From Kuschelorhynchus macadamiae (lineage: Eukaryota; Arthropoda; Insecta; Coleoptera; Curculionidae): 64,000 nucleotides of DNA. Under the pieces are notes generated by a model, which searched no databases, was not told where the DNA came from, and saw only the letters and a list, made by a program, of their open reading frames with translations. Both the position numbers and the translations under genes were made by a program. Shown here one piece after another: positions 9,297-17,836 of this stretch. Within the stretch, counting starts at the first letter, position 1. Each line of letters opens with the position of its first letter. The stretch lies in the NCBI GenBank assembly GCA_030620095.1, contig JAUTXW010000214.1, forward strand, positions 1,306,001 to 1,370,000, written 5' to 3'.

Positions 9297-10382
9297 ATGA
9301 CTGTGGGTCGCCATAAGTTGAAAAAAACTATTAAAACACGTAATAGAAAAGGCTCTGGTTTAGTAAATAAATTAATTAGCAAACTACCTTTCGAAGTTCA
9401 TATACCAGGATATAATTATTGTGGTCCCGGCACCAACTTGGAAAAAAGATTAACTAGAGGTGACGTTGGTATAAATCCATTGGATTCCGCTTGCAAAGAA
9501 CATGATATATCTTACTCTCAGACTGAAGATTTATCAAAAAGACACATATCTGACCAAATATTAGAAAAAAAAGCCTGGGATAGGGTAAAAGCTAAAGATT
9601 CTTCTATTGGTGAAAAAATTGCAGCTTTAAGTGTTGCAGGAATAATGAAGGGTAAAAGAAAGTTCGGTTTGGGATTAAAAAATACAAAAGGGGGTAAACT
9701 TAAATTGAGAAAAAAACGTATCATTCGAACGCCCAAAAAAATTGGAGGATTTCTACCTCTTTTGTTTCCCATTCTTGGCGCCCTGGGTGCACTAGGTGGA
9801 GGCGCGGCAGGAATTGCTAAGGCAGTAAATGATGCTAAAGCAGCTAAACAGCAACTAGAAGAAATACATAGACATAATATTGCAATGGAAAATGCTTCTA
9901 AAGAAGGGAAAGGATTATATATTAGACCATATAAAGGAAAGGGACTATTTATTAGACCTTATAAAGGAGGATCCGTCAAAATGAAAGCAATCAGACAAAA
10001 AAAAAAACTCAAAATAAGTTTTCCAAAAAGAGCACTTACGAACAATGATATTATTAAATATGTAAAGCTGTTAAAAATAACTGGCTTTAGAGGTGTTTTT
10101 ATGCTCGATGAACTTCCAAAAAAAATTAATCTGAAAGAATGTGGTATTGTAAATTTGGATAAAAAACAAAATAAAGGATCTCATTGGACTGCTTATATTA
10201 AAAATAACAAAAATGTAATATATTTTGATAGTTATGGAAATTTAAAACCACCTTTTGAACTTCTCAAATATTTTAATTCGAATGGCAAAGTGGATGTATT
10301 TTATACTTATGAAAATAAACAAAAATTTAATTCATATAACTGTGGTCAACTATCCCTAAAATTTTTGCAAAAAAATATATAA
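9297..10382 (+). CDS. PRO: Fused PLA2 domain, pX-like hydrophobic region and adenain-like protease
   Basis: A 361-residue protein with three parts. Residues ~36-75 are a parvovirus-type phospholipase A2 core: calcium loop YCGPG at 41-45 and catalytic HD at 69-70. Residues ~149-177 are a Gly/Ala-rich hydrophobic segment in a very basic setting, like adenovirus minor core proteins, followed by two copies of IRPYKGKG-type sequence (about 204-224). Residues ~245-361 are an adenain-type cysteine protease: H296, D311 and C349, with Q342 seven residues before the Cys, the same spacing as in adenain. In related elements PLA2 helps membrane escape and the protease matures virion proteins. An internal Met at 229 could allow separate protease. 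First gene of the capsid block. Confidence 0.85.
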   Translation: MTVGRHKLKKTIKTRNRKGSGLVNKLISKLPFEVHIPGYNYCGPGTNLEKRLTRGDVGINPLDSACKEHDISYSQTEDLSKRHISDQILEKKAWDRVKAKDSSIGEKIAALSVAGIMKGKRKFGLGLKNTKGGKLKLRKKRIIRTPKKIGGFLPLLFPILGALGALGGGAAGIAKAVNDAKAAKQQLEEIHRHNIAMENASKEGKGLYIRPYKGKGLFIRPYKGGSVKMKAIRQKKKLKISFPKRALTNNDIIKYVKLLKITGFRGVFMLDELPKKINLKECGIVNLDKKQNKGSHWTAYIKNNKNVIYFDSYGNLKPPFELLKYFNSNGKVDVFYTYENKQKFNSYNCGQLSLKFLQKNI

Positions 10383-10424
10383 ACTCATTATTTATTGTAA
10401 TATCTCATTCATAAATAAACTGCA

Positions 10425-11123
10425 ATGTCTACCACAATTGCCATATCAGGAAACAGTTCTGTTTTGTCTGCTGATTTTAATCCGCCCATATATTTAGAGG
10501 ATGAAAAACAATATTACCTGGGTTTAGCTGATTTTGAAACGTTTATGACTATCCCCAATATAAAAGAAGGATATAATAAATTTTATATAGATAAAAAAGT
10601 AATTGTTATTCCCGACGGAACTTATGACATTACAGATATAGAAACATACATAAGAGAAAGTATAGAAGATTTATTTCCGAATGAAAAAATTTTTTTTCTT
10701 TTAAAAGCAAATGTTAATACTCTAAAAACTTTTTTAATGTGTAGTAGAATAATTGATTTTACCAAGGAAGATTCGATAGGAAAAATGTTGGGTTTTAATA
10801 GCAGGATACTAGAAGCTATGAAAGAGGAAGAATCAGATAATGTTGCAAAAATAACTAAGGTGAATGCTATTTGTATTGACTGTAATATTTGTGTCGGTTC
10901 TTACAATAATGGTAAACCTGTTCATATTATTCACCAGTTTTATCCAACTGTAGCTCCAGGGTATAAAATAGTTGAATCTCCTTTGCCCATTTTGTATTTT
11001 CCAGTTAGCGTCAAAGCAATTAACAATATAACAGTTAAAATAGTTGATCAAGACGGAGAACTTATCAGTTTTAGAGGAGAAACTATAACAGTAAGGTTAC
11101 ATTTACAAACAAGTGAAATATAA
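10425..11123 (+). CDS. mCP: Minor capsid protein (penton-like single jelly-roll)
   Basis: A 232-residue protein with the N-terminal signature of Polinton minor capsid proteins: FNPPIYLEDEKQYYLGLADF, then FMTIPNI and NKFYIDKK, then IPDGTYDITDIE. The rest is beta-rich with hydrophobic strands. In related viruses this single jelly-roll protein forms the pentameric vertices. The frame is intact; it lies 42 nt after the protease gene and its stop overlaps the next small gene. Confidence 0.88.
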   Translation: MSTTIAISGNSSVLSADFNPPIYLEDEKQYYLGLADFETFMTIPNIKEGYNKFYIDKKVIVIPDGTYDITDIETYIRESIEDLFPNEKIFFLLKANVNTLKTFLMCSRIIDFTKEDSIGKMLGFNSRILEAMKEEESDNVAKITKVNAICIDCNICVGSYNNGKPVHIIHQFYPTVAPGYKIVESPLPILYFPVSVKAINNITVKIVDQDGELISFRGETITVRLHLQTSEI

Positions 11124-11304
11124 AATGGTAGTTAGATATAATAGAGCCCTTGGGATGAGACTTGCCCCTACTACTATCAACAAAGTAAAAACTTATAAAA
11201 AGAAAAAGCCTAAACAACAGTTCAGTATCAAATCCAACACCAACAAGTTAAGACGAGATAATCGTAAATTTCTCACATCCTTGGGTTTCACTGTTTTAAA
11301 ATAA
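11113..11304 (+). CDS. Small basic protein between capsid genes
   Basis: A 63-residue, Lys/Arg-rich protein (about a third basic). It overlaps the end of the minor capsid gene by 11 nt and its stop abuts the ATG of the major capsid gene. A start at the internal Met (11125, MVVRYN) is also possible and would avoid the overlap. The ending LRRDNRKFLTSLGFTVL resembles small proteins at this place in other Polintons. A DNA-condensing or core role is inferred from charge and position. Confidence 0.65.
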   Translation: MKYKMVVRYNRALGMRLAPTTINKVKTYKKKKPKQQFSIKSNTNKLRRDNRKFLTSLGFTVLK

Positions 11305-12542
11305 TGAACATATTAAACGTAAACGAAAAGCTTTATGTAGACAATTCCATCGTCAGTTCTGAGCTTCACACATATCAACCATATATTTCTTCAAAATTCG
11401 ATTACAATGATGAAATAAGGATCCCAATTCAAGAACTCGATGCTTACACTCTACCATCAGATAGTTTACTTTATATCGAAGGAAAATTAACTAATACAGA
11501 AGGTAAATATAAGAAAGAATTGCTATTTATTAACAATGGTATAGCCTTTTTGTTCAGAGAAATCCGCTATGAACTAAACGGAATTACTATAGATTCAATA
11601 AGAAATGTTGGATTAGCATCAACCTTAAAAAGCTACCTTTCTCACAATACCAACGAAAGTTTAAAACTGGAAAATGCAGGTTGGTTTCCACATCGGAAAG
11701 AAGGTGATACAATTTTAGTTGATAATGATGGAAAATTCTCCGTATCCATACCACTAAAAATGCTTTTAGGATTTTTTGAAGATTACAGAAAAATTATTAT
11801 GAATATGAAACAGGAATTGGTTCTTATTAGATCAACTGATGATTTAGATGGTGTTATTTTCAAAGAAGATCCGGCACACCTTGTTACTGCTCCTGACACT
11901 CCATTGGTTACTTTCGATAAAATTTATTGGAAAGTTCCTCACATTCTAGTTGATATGCCACAACAACTTGCTCTATCAAAAATATTAGAATCAAATAAAG
12001 ATATATTGATAGGATTCAGGAGTTGGGAACTTGTTGAATATTCTTCTCTAACCGAAACAACCCGTCACACATGGCCGGTAAAAACAACTAGTAAACTAGA
12101 AGCTCCTCGTCATGTTGTGATTGGCTTTCAAGAAAACAGAAAAGGGAAAATTGTTAAAGATATGAGTAAATTTGACAATATTACCTTGTCAAATATTAGA
12201 GTATATTTAAATTCTGAAAGATATCCTTATCACGATTTGTACTTAAATTTCGAAGAAAACAAATTTTCTGCTTTATACGAAATGTTTGCCAACTTTAGAC
12301 AGTCTTATTATGGTGTTCCAAATGAACCCATTTTTAATCCTGAACAATTCAAAAACATTAGTCCTATTACACATATTGATTGCTCCCATCAAAAAGAAAC
12401 AATTCAAACGGGATCCGTAGTAATGAGAATTGAATTTGAGACACACAATGCAATTAAAAAAGATACTTCTGCTTATTGTCTTATTTTACATGACAAATTA
12501 TTTAGCTACAACCCTCTTACTAAAATTGTGAAACAATTATAA
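11304..12542 (+). CDS. MCP: Major capsid protein (double jelly-roll)
   Basis: A 412-residue protein, the size and position expected of the Polinton major capsid protein. Recognisable features are the beta-rich N-terminal jelly-roll with IRIPIQELDAYTLPSDS, the ELLFINNGIAFLFREIRYELNG-type strand pair, and in the second half PRHVVIGFQ, the strongest family marker, followed by the YLNSERYPY loop. The protein forms hexon-like trimers in related viruses. The frame is intact, and its ATG overlaps the stop of the basic protein. Confidence 0.93.
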   Translation: MNILNVNEKLYVDNSIVSSELHTYQPYISSKFDYNDEIRIPIQELDAYTLPSDSLLYIEGKLTNTEGKYKKELLFINNGIAFLFREIRYELNGITIDSIRNVGLASTLKSYLSHNTNESLKLENAGWFPHRKEGDTILVDNDGKFSVSIPLKMLLGFFEDYRKIIMNMKQELVLIRSTDDLDGVIFKEDPAHLVTAPDTPLVTFDKIYWKVPHILVDMPQQLALSKILESNKDILIGFRSWELVEYSSLTETTRHTWPVKTTSKLEAPRHVVIGFQENRKGKIVKDMSKFDNITLSNIRVYLNSERYPYHDLYLNFEENKFSALYEMFANFRQSYYGVPNEPIFNPEQFKNISPITHIDCSHQKETIQTGSVVMRIEFETHNAIKKDTSAYCLILHDKLFSYNPLTKIVKQL

Positions 12543-12611
12543 ACTTTATCCCCACTATTTTCATATTTCGATTTAATTTAAAGAAATTTTCAAAAGCTTT
12601 TAGTTTTAATC

Positions 12612-12737
12612 ATGACATCAAAACTACAACTACAAATTGAAAAATTTATTTTTAAAATTAATCAACTGAAAGAAGAAATTGCAAATTATTCAAGTAAAAA
12701 AAGTCTCATTAAAAAATTTGCTGCTTTGAAAATATGA
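12612..12737 (+). CDS. Micro-ORF, 41 residues, translationally overlapping next gene
   Basis: A 41-codon frame from ATG 12612 to TGA 12735-12737. It encodes a Lys-rich amphipathic helix (FKINQLKEEIANY). Its stop overlaps the next start as ATGA (12734-12737), an arrangement suggesting coupled reading. It sits in the capsid block after the major capsid gene, and the frame is neatly placed in an otherwise empty gap. It could be a small core peptide or an upstream ORF that tunes the next gene. Confidence 0.4.
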   Translation: MTSKLQLQIEKFIFKINQLKEEIANYSSKKSLIKKFAALKI

Positions 12738-13183
12738 GATTGGTTAGAGATATTCAAGGATTCAAAGATGAAAAAAATAAATTTATACCGAAAGAGCTTG
12801 CAGCTTTTGATGGTTATGAAATGACTCATTACATTTTTAAAAAGCCTTTTCCAATGGAGTTTCTTTCACCTGATTGTCACAAGCAGGCGGTATGGTTAAC
12901 GAAAAATTATCATTGTATACATTGGAATAATGGATTTACTCCATTACATCATTTCCCAAAAATAATTGAAACACTTACGAAGAAAGCAGATTTTGTTTTT
13001 GTAAAAGGAAGCGAAAAAAAGGATTTTATACAGAAATATTCTAAAAAGCATGTGATTGAAATAGATGAACAACCAGCTCTAAAGCTAATGGAACCAAAAT
13101 GCTTCTATCATTCAAAATCACCTTGTATGTGTGCTTTGACAAATGTGTTATTTTTATATGACAATTGTTTTATGAATGAATAA
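12734..13183 (+). CDS. Polinton-associated possible RNase H-fold nuclease
   Basis: A 149-residue protein of a type repeated in insect genomes. It starts with a strand ending in DIQGF, then FIPKELAAFD, IFKKPFP, a WLTKNYHCIHW patch, FVFVKGSEKKDF, and a C-terminal Cys/His-rich end (CFYHSKSPCMCALTNV). The order resembles DnaQ/RNase H-like nucleases, with an early Asp and a later VKG-x-EK segment, but the assignment is my inference. It converges with the minus-strand small genes; an AATAAA overlaps its stop. Confidence 0.6.
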   Translation: MRLVRDIQGFKDEKNKFIPKELAAFDGYEMTHYIFKKPFPMEFLSPDCHKQAVWLTKNYHCIHWNNGFTPLHHFPKIIETLTKKADFVFVKGSEKKDFIQKYSKKHVIEIDEQPALKLMEPKCFYHSKSPCMCALTNVLFLYDNCFMNE

Positions 13184-13212
13184 AAATATAAAAAAAAAAC
13201 TTAATTACCTTT

Positions 13213-13488
13213 TTATTTTGCATTAACCAACCATGATTGAATACAATTAATATGATACCTTAAATCTAATTTTCTAAATTCATTTAAAAGTTCATACTCA
13301 TTTTTATATTTTAAATAATCATTACAAAATTTAGCGGCTAATTTACATTGTTTCATTCGATCTATATTATTAACATATGCTGACAAATCTTGTGCTTCTG
13401 CGTCTTCTTCGCCTACAATTGATAAATATTGGAAGTATGCTGCAGATATAATAAACTCTTCATACATTTCAGTAACCATTTGCTCCAT
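13213..13488 (-). CDS. Small helical protein, paralogue 3 of right-end trio
   Basis: 91 residues, acidic, no known family. It shares with its two upstream neighbours a pattern of A-A-x-x-C-N-x-Y-L, about eight residues, a L-L/I-x-E/D-F/L-R/K run, then Y-H/Y and a C-terminal I-x-x-W/F-L. It lies 17 nt from the next gene upstream on the same strand, so the three probably share a transcript. No membrane segment. Role unknown. Confidence 0.55.
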   Translation of the reverse strand: MEQMVTEMYEEFIISAAYFQYLSIVGEEDAEAQDLSAYVNNIDRMKQCKLAAKFCNDYLKYKNEYELLNEFRKLDLRYHINCIQSWLVNAK

Positions 13489-13505
13489 TGTAAATATTAT
13501 TAAAT

Positions 13506-13796
13506 TTATTCTTCCTTTTCAATTTCTTGAAGAATAGTATCCTCGTCAATAAATTGCTTTAAGTCTTTTAAATAGTAACCAAAGCCAATATCTTTTAGAT
13601 CTTGAATAAGTTGAAAAAAATTTAATGTTTCAATGTATTTGTTGCAACAGAGGGCAGCCTTTACGAATTCCTCAGATTGATTACAATAAAAGTCTATCCA
13701 CTCCGGACCACTTGCCATACAATATGAGAAATAGGTTTTTGAAAGATTACTAAATTTCTCCTCTAATAATTTAACTGCAATCAGCAACTCAGCCAT
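13506..13796 (-). CDS. Small helical protein, paralogue 2 of right-end trio
   Basis: 96 residues, acidic. The conserved part is AALCCNKYIE, then LIQDLKDIGFGYYLKDLKQFI, closely matching paralogue 3 (AAKFCNDYLK, then LLNEFRKLDLRYH) and more loosely paralogue 1. It lies 5 nt from the first gene of the trio and 17 nt from the third. The helical, cysteine-paired core might suggest a death-fold or Bcl-2-like protein, but I see no diagnostic motif. Confidence 0.55.
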   Translation of the reverse strand: MAELLIAVKLLEEKFSNLSKTYFSYCMASGPEWIDFYCNQSEEFVKAALCCNKYIETLNFFQLIQDLKDIGFGYYLKDLKQFIDEDTILQEIEKEE

Positions 13797-13801
13797 TTCA
13801 T

Positions 13802-14191
13802 TTATTTAACATAATATTTTAAATATGTAGGGGGACGTCTCTTGCGAATAGGATTAACTTTCTTTGATAATACCTGTTTTTTATCTTCGTATAATTGAAA
13901 CCTCTTTTGGGTTGCAATAATAGCAGGTATAAATTGGCAATCTTCTCCTATAAATTCTATTAGGTGGCTTAATTCTCCTACAAAGTATGATTTCCCAAAT
14001 GTATTGAAAAACGTAGTAAGGCTTATAATTCCTTCTAAATAATCATCACAACAGTCAATTGCTTCCAAATAATCTCGTTTCAGTGGATAAAACAGCTTGG
14101 TGTATTCATCTTTCGAAATCACTTCAAAGAAATTGAGATATTTAACTTTTAACTGTCTGATAGTTGTAGTTAATTTTTCGCGATTACACAT
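13802..14191 (-). CDS. Small helical protein, paralogue 1 of right-end trio
   Basis: 129 residues; first gene of the minus-strand trio. The middle has AIDCCDDYLEG, then YFVGELSHLIEFI, aligning with the other two. It has an extra basic tail of ~35 residues (NPIRKRRPPTYLKYY). No recognised family. It starts 300 nt from the presumed right terminus of the element, so its promoter should lie close to or within the terminal repeat. Confidence 0.5.
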   Translation of the reverse strand: MCNREKLTTTIRQLKVKYLNFFEVISKDEYTKLFYPLKRDYLEAIDCCDDYLEGIISLTTFFNTFGKSYFVGELSHLIEFIGEDCQFIPAIIATQKRFQLYEDKKQVLSKKVNPIRKRRPPTYLKYYVK

Positions 14192-14488
14192 AATTCACTT
14201 ATTACTTGACACATTTTTTCTTTTTGTTTTATACAAAATTGGTGGAAAAATTCAAAAATAACTTTTTACGCAACTCGAGCACAGCTTAGTAAATGTGTCT
14301 CGGCATACTAAAATGATCATGATGCACCTATTTATAAGACTTAAGAATGCAAAATCAAATGTGGGAGAACAAAGAGAAAAAATTAAAAAATATGATTCGA
14401 ATGAGAATAAAAGGGGAGGAAGTTAAGAATGAGGGACATGAGAGAGAGGAAGAGGAGGAGGAGGAGGCGCTCCCCTATTATAACTACT
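14192..14488. repeat. Presumed right terminal region of the Polinton
   Basis: No ORF. The last ~90 nt before 14488 are strongly purine-rich on the plus strand (repeated GAGGA and GAGAGA) and end with GCGCTCCCCTATTATAACT or a few bases later. Read inward the end begins AGTTATAATAGGGGAGCGC, an AG start as expected for Polinton termini. The matching left repeat is outside the window, so terminal inverted repeat and target duplication cannot be checked here. Confidence 0.45.
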
Positions 14489-14736
14489 AAAAATATTTCA
14501 CTGATCTGCGTTAAAATAATTTTTCTCTGAGGTCAAAGGTTTTATAACAGTTTTTTAATAATTAATAGGTGTTGATTCCAGAAATATAGCTTATTTTTTG
14601 ATATCAGGTCAAGTTTTTTTACTATTAGTGAATATTAAAAAAATATAGCTGAAGTAAAAAAAATCAAAACAAGAAAAATTAAAATGCATTTATTTAACAC
14701 CAGGTTTTAATGACATACAAATTCTTTACAAAAAAG

Positions 14737-16345
14737 TTATTGAGGCAGAAAAGGCTTTTTCAAAGATTTGCGTATGTGCTTGGCTTCTGGAACATCCCTT
14801 TTTAGGCACCAGCAGTAGTCTGCCAGCATATTTACATCCCACCGGCCCTGATACCTCTCTTCCATTACACGAATGTCCTGGTGAAAACGTTCACCTTGCT
14901 CTTCGCTAAAATCGCCACAATTTCCAAGAGACTGAAACCTTTGCAATAGGTCTTCAACCACACGTTGATACTCTTGGCTACTGCGATTTCCCAAAACAAT
15001 TTGAACGATAGATTTAAATGCCAACCATGAATTTTTTTCATTACCTTCCATACTCTGATCAAACTTCTCATCCTTCATGAGTTCTCGGATTTGAGGGCCA
15101 TCAAAAATTCCATCTTTGAGTTTAGCATCACTGATTTGGAAATTTTTTGTTAAAAAAACTAAAATCACGTCCTTCTTTGTTTAGAGCCTTAACAAAATTT
15201 TTCATAAGACCTAGTTTAATAAAAAACGCTAAAGCATGTGATAAAACATTATGTGAGCCAGGTTGTAAACTAGTTCTTGGTTGCCAATCACGTTTTACAT
15301 AGTGCTGTTTATCGTCTCGACTATCCCATAGACAAAGAAAGCAAGGGTATTTTGTATAGCCGCCTTGTAAGCGATAGAGATATAACCTGATAATAAATAA
15401 GACCTGTTTTAAAAGTTTACTGTCAATTTAATTTTTCTGATTGAAAAAACTAAGGTTAAAACTTCTAGAAAGACTCGTTTGACATTACAGGCCTATAGCA
15501 TTTTGTAAATTACTAATATCATTCATAGGAAATAAGGCATATTTTCCAGTTGTGGTCTCGATATTTCAAGGAAGTCAGTAAATGTTCCATGTTTTCGTAA
15601 CTTTTTGTAATCTGTACTGAATGTCCTACTGGAACAGAAGAAACTTTATTGCCATTGAACAAGAGTACTGTACAACATATTTTAAGCCTCAATGAGACCC
15701 TTGATATGTTGCAGAAAACTAGTGCTGTGTTTTTATCTTTTTCAAAAAAAATTCTAAATTCTTCCTCTCGATCACGATACCAGTAGAATGTTGTGCCCGG
15801 AGCTAGTAAGTGATTTTCACGAAGGCGAGACCTTAGCAGTTAGGCAGATCCTTAGACAGGCATAAATCTCTCGTAAGATCGTTTAATTCGGCTTGTGTAA
15901 AGGGCTTCGGGTGATTTAATTCAGAGGTGTCTTCAAAAAATATATCATTTTCATCTGACTGCTCATCATTAAAATCTGAAGAAGAATCTGTAAATGTATC
16001 CGGTGGTTCTGGAAAGGGTACTTCCGAACCATGGCTGACAGGCTTTATGGCAGATGGCACATCAGGATACTTGACATGTTGTCGATTTTTTCTATTTATG
16101 CCTTAAAAGTAAAATTAAGGAATTTTAATTTAGGAAAATAAATTTCATCTTTACTCACGCCAAACCATCGGTATGCCAAATGGTAGGCATTTTTGTTCCT
16201 TAGTGCTCCATCGTTGCAAACCTTCTACGCATGTTTTGCAGCAAATGTGCGGAGCAAACGACTTGCCTTGGTCCCCGAGTTTAATCCCAAAGTACGCGTG
16301 GTATATTTCTTGCACAAAACGCATATTTGCCTTACGATTTGGTAA
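14737..16345 (-). pseudogene. Decayed copy of a repetitive arthropod protein family, with introns
   Basis: Read on the minus strand it matches an arthropod repeated protein family whose members carry GGYTKYPCFLCLWDSR, then GSHNVLSHAL, IFDGPQIRELMKD and CGDFSEEQGERFHQDIR, ending with LADYCWCLKRD. Function is unknown to me; the high copy number suggests a mobile origin. Segments: about 16345-16159 (with FGIKLGDQGKSFAPH and FGIPMVWR), an inferred 57-nt intron at 16102-16158, 16060-15833, and about 15370-14737. Breaks include a frameshift near 15165 and scrambled sequence at 15370-15830. A 108-codon frame at 16225-16551 lies in a different frame; only its upstream half could be an extra exon. Confidence 0.75.
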
Positions 16346-16690
16346 ACTAACTTGCCCACATATTGTTCAGTTTCTAAATTAAGAAAGACCTTAAAAATGT
16401 GACAACAGTTACACAACGGCAACAGTGCGTCTTCGTCGAGGCAGCTCCCATCCTCCCATAAGCAGTTAACAGCAGCATGCGCGGAGAAGAAATAGTCAGT
16501 GGTGCGAGAACAACAAGTACATGCGCGCTGCTGCTCCATCAGAATTCTCACGAGACAAACACGCGTTTAAATATTTTATTCGCCTTTAATGTAAAGTTAT
16601 TTTATTATAGTTATATTTTATCTTATTCGTCTGTTTTTATTTAACGTTAGAATTACCGAACCAGGCTTATACTAATACAGTCCATATATG

Positions 16691-17376
16691 AAACAACTAA
16701 TACCGTACATGTTGGTCCATCGGCCGGAAGCAAAAGCGTGAGAAATCACCAGGTATTGGAAAGCATCGTCGAAGAATCAGTGCAACAGGTGGGTCTGTTC
16801 CATAATTCCTTTGTTTTGCTTCCTAGTGCATGTAGTTTAGGACTGAATTCATTTGAATTAACGGGTTTTTCTTGCTATAAAATTTTTGGCTATTCAAGCA
16901 AATTTTATAACACGTTTCGGATATAATTTATTTATCAAATTATTTTATTTGAATATTTTCTCAATATGAATCAAGAAAAACTCGTCAAAAAGAGAGGTTC
17001 AGTCAAGGCAAAATTAACAAACTTTCAAAAGTATATTGCAAAGTTAGAAGTAAGTTATCCAAATTACAAAATAGATGATCAAACAGCATTTCTTGAGGTA
17101 GAGCAACGCGCAGAACGATTTCAATCGATTTTAGATGAATATGAGGATGTACAAAATCAGATCGAGGCTCTTAGTGACAGTGCTCAAGCGTTTTAGCAAA
17201 GTCGAAACGATTTCTATTGCCAATGTCTCCTAGCGGTAGCAGTAGGTGTAGTCAAGTGTCTTCACCAAGAAGCAGTAGTGCTTCTTCGCCAAGGGGCAGT
17301 CAAATTAGTCAAATTTCAAGTAAGGGTTCAGTGGCAGGTCCGAATATTCAAACAACTAATACCGTACACATGTAAC
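16691..17376 (+). mobile_element. BEL/Pao LTR retrotransposon remnant (PBS and gag start)
   Basis: A 76-codon frame at 16966-17196 starts MNQEKLVKKRGSVKAKL, the type of helical N-terminus seen in BEL/Pao gag proteins; a Ser-rich continuation (SPRSSSASSPRGS) lies in the following 170 nt after a break. At 16713-16727 TGGTCCATCGGCCGG differs by one base from the complement of a tRNA-Gly 3' end, placed 3 nt after a sequence ending ACA, as expected for LTR end plus primer-binding site. The 19 bp just before it (16691-16709) recur at 17350-17368. Everything after the gag start is missing, including pol. Confidence 0.55.
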
Positions 17377-17693
17377 AGAACCTGTCTGGATCATTTTTAC
17401 ATTTTTTTCTGTTCATTTTGAAGAAAATTAGTTCAAATTCACAAATTAAAATACGTACTACTGCTCAAATAGCTCGAAAATGACTGACGCCTACTTGTTT
17501 ACACCGGCGAAATAGAAACACGTGATCGTAGCAAACTGTTTGAGCGGCGTTGCCAATAATTGCGAAAATTCCCATTTTTTTTTAGTATATTAAAATTAAT
17601 TTTTTACAATAGAACGAAAACTTGATCTGATCGTTATTTTTCTGAATTCTGTATGTAAAAATAATAATTAATCGGCCAAAAAAATCGTGACCT

Positions 17694-17836
17694 CAGAAAC
17701 GTCGCCAAACAAAATATGTTCAATACAATTTAAATCTGGTGATAGTGGAGGTAATATGAGGTGCGGGATTCCATTTGTTTCTATAGCATTATGGACTATA
17801 GCAGTTCTGTGAGGTTTCGCTTTCTCATCCAAAAAA
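17694..17836 (-). pseudogene. Tc1/mariner transposase scrap
   Basis: On the minus strand this reads KPHRTAIVHNAIETNG, then IPHLILPPLSPDLNCIEHI, the part between the second catalytic Asp (here inside LDEKAKPH) and the last catalytic region of Tc1/mariner transposases. Nothing convincing is left on either side; 17377-17693 shows no feature. Confidence 0.7.

Larger units (their letters stand above)
1..14488. mobile_element. Maverick/Polinton (adintovirus-like) element, left end outside window
   Basis: The Polinton hallmark set is present: protein-primed family B polymerase, retroviral-type integrase with chromodomain, FtsK/HerA-type ATPase, adenovirus-type cysteine protease, and minor and major capsid proteins. 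Genes lie in strand blocks: plus (polymerase to 5.4 kb), minus (integrase to ATPase, 5.6-9.2 kb), plus (capsid block, 9.3-13.2 kb), minus (three small genes, 13.2-14.2 kb). Spacing is tight and coding is almost continuous. The polymerase frame is open to base 2, so the left terminal repeat is not in view. Only three disabling changes were seen, so the insertion is young or some breaks are sequence errors. Such elements are known as both transposons and endogenous viruses; whether this one makes particles cannot be told from sequence. Confidence 0.95.

Noticed and set aside
9518..9772. 84-codon minus-strand frame inside the PLA2/protease gene
   Set aside because: Antisense shadow of a clear gene.
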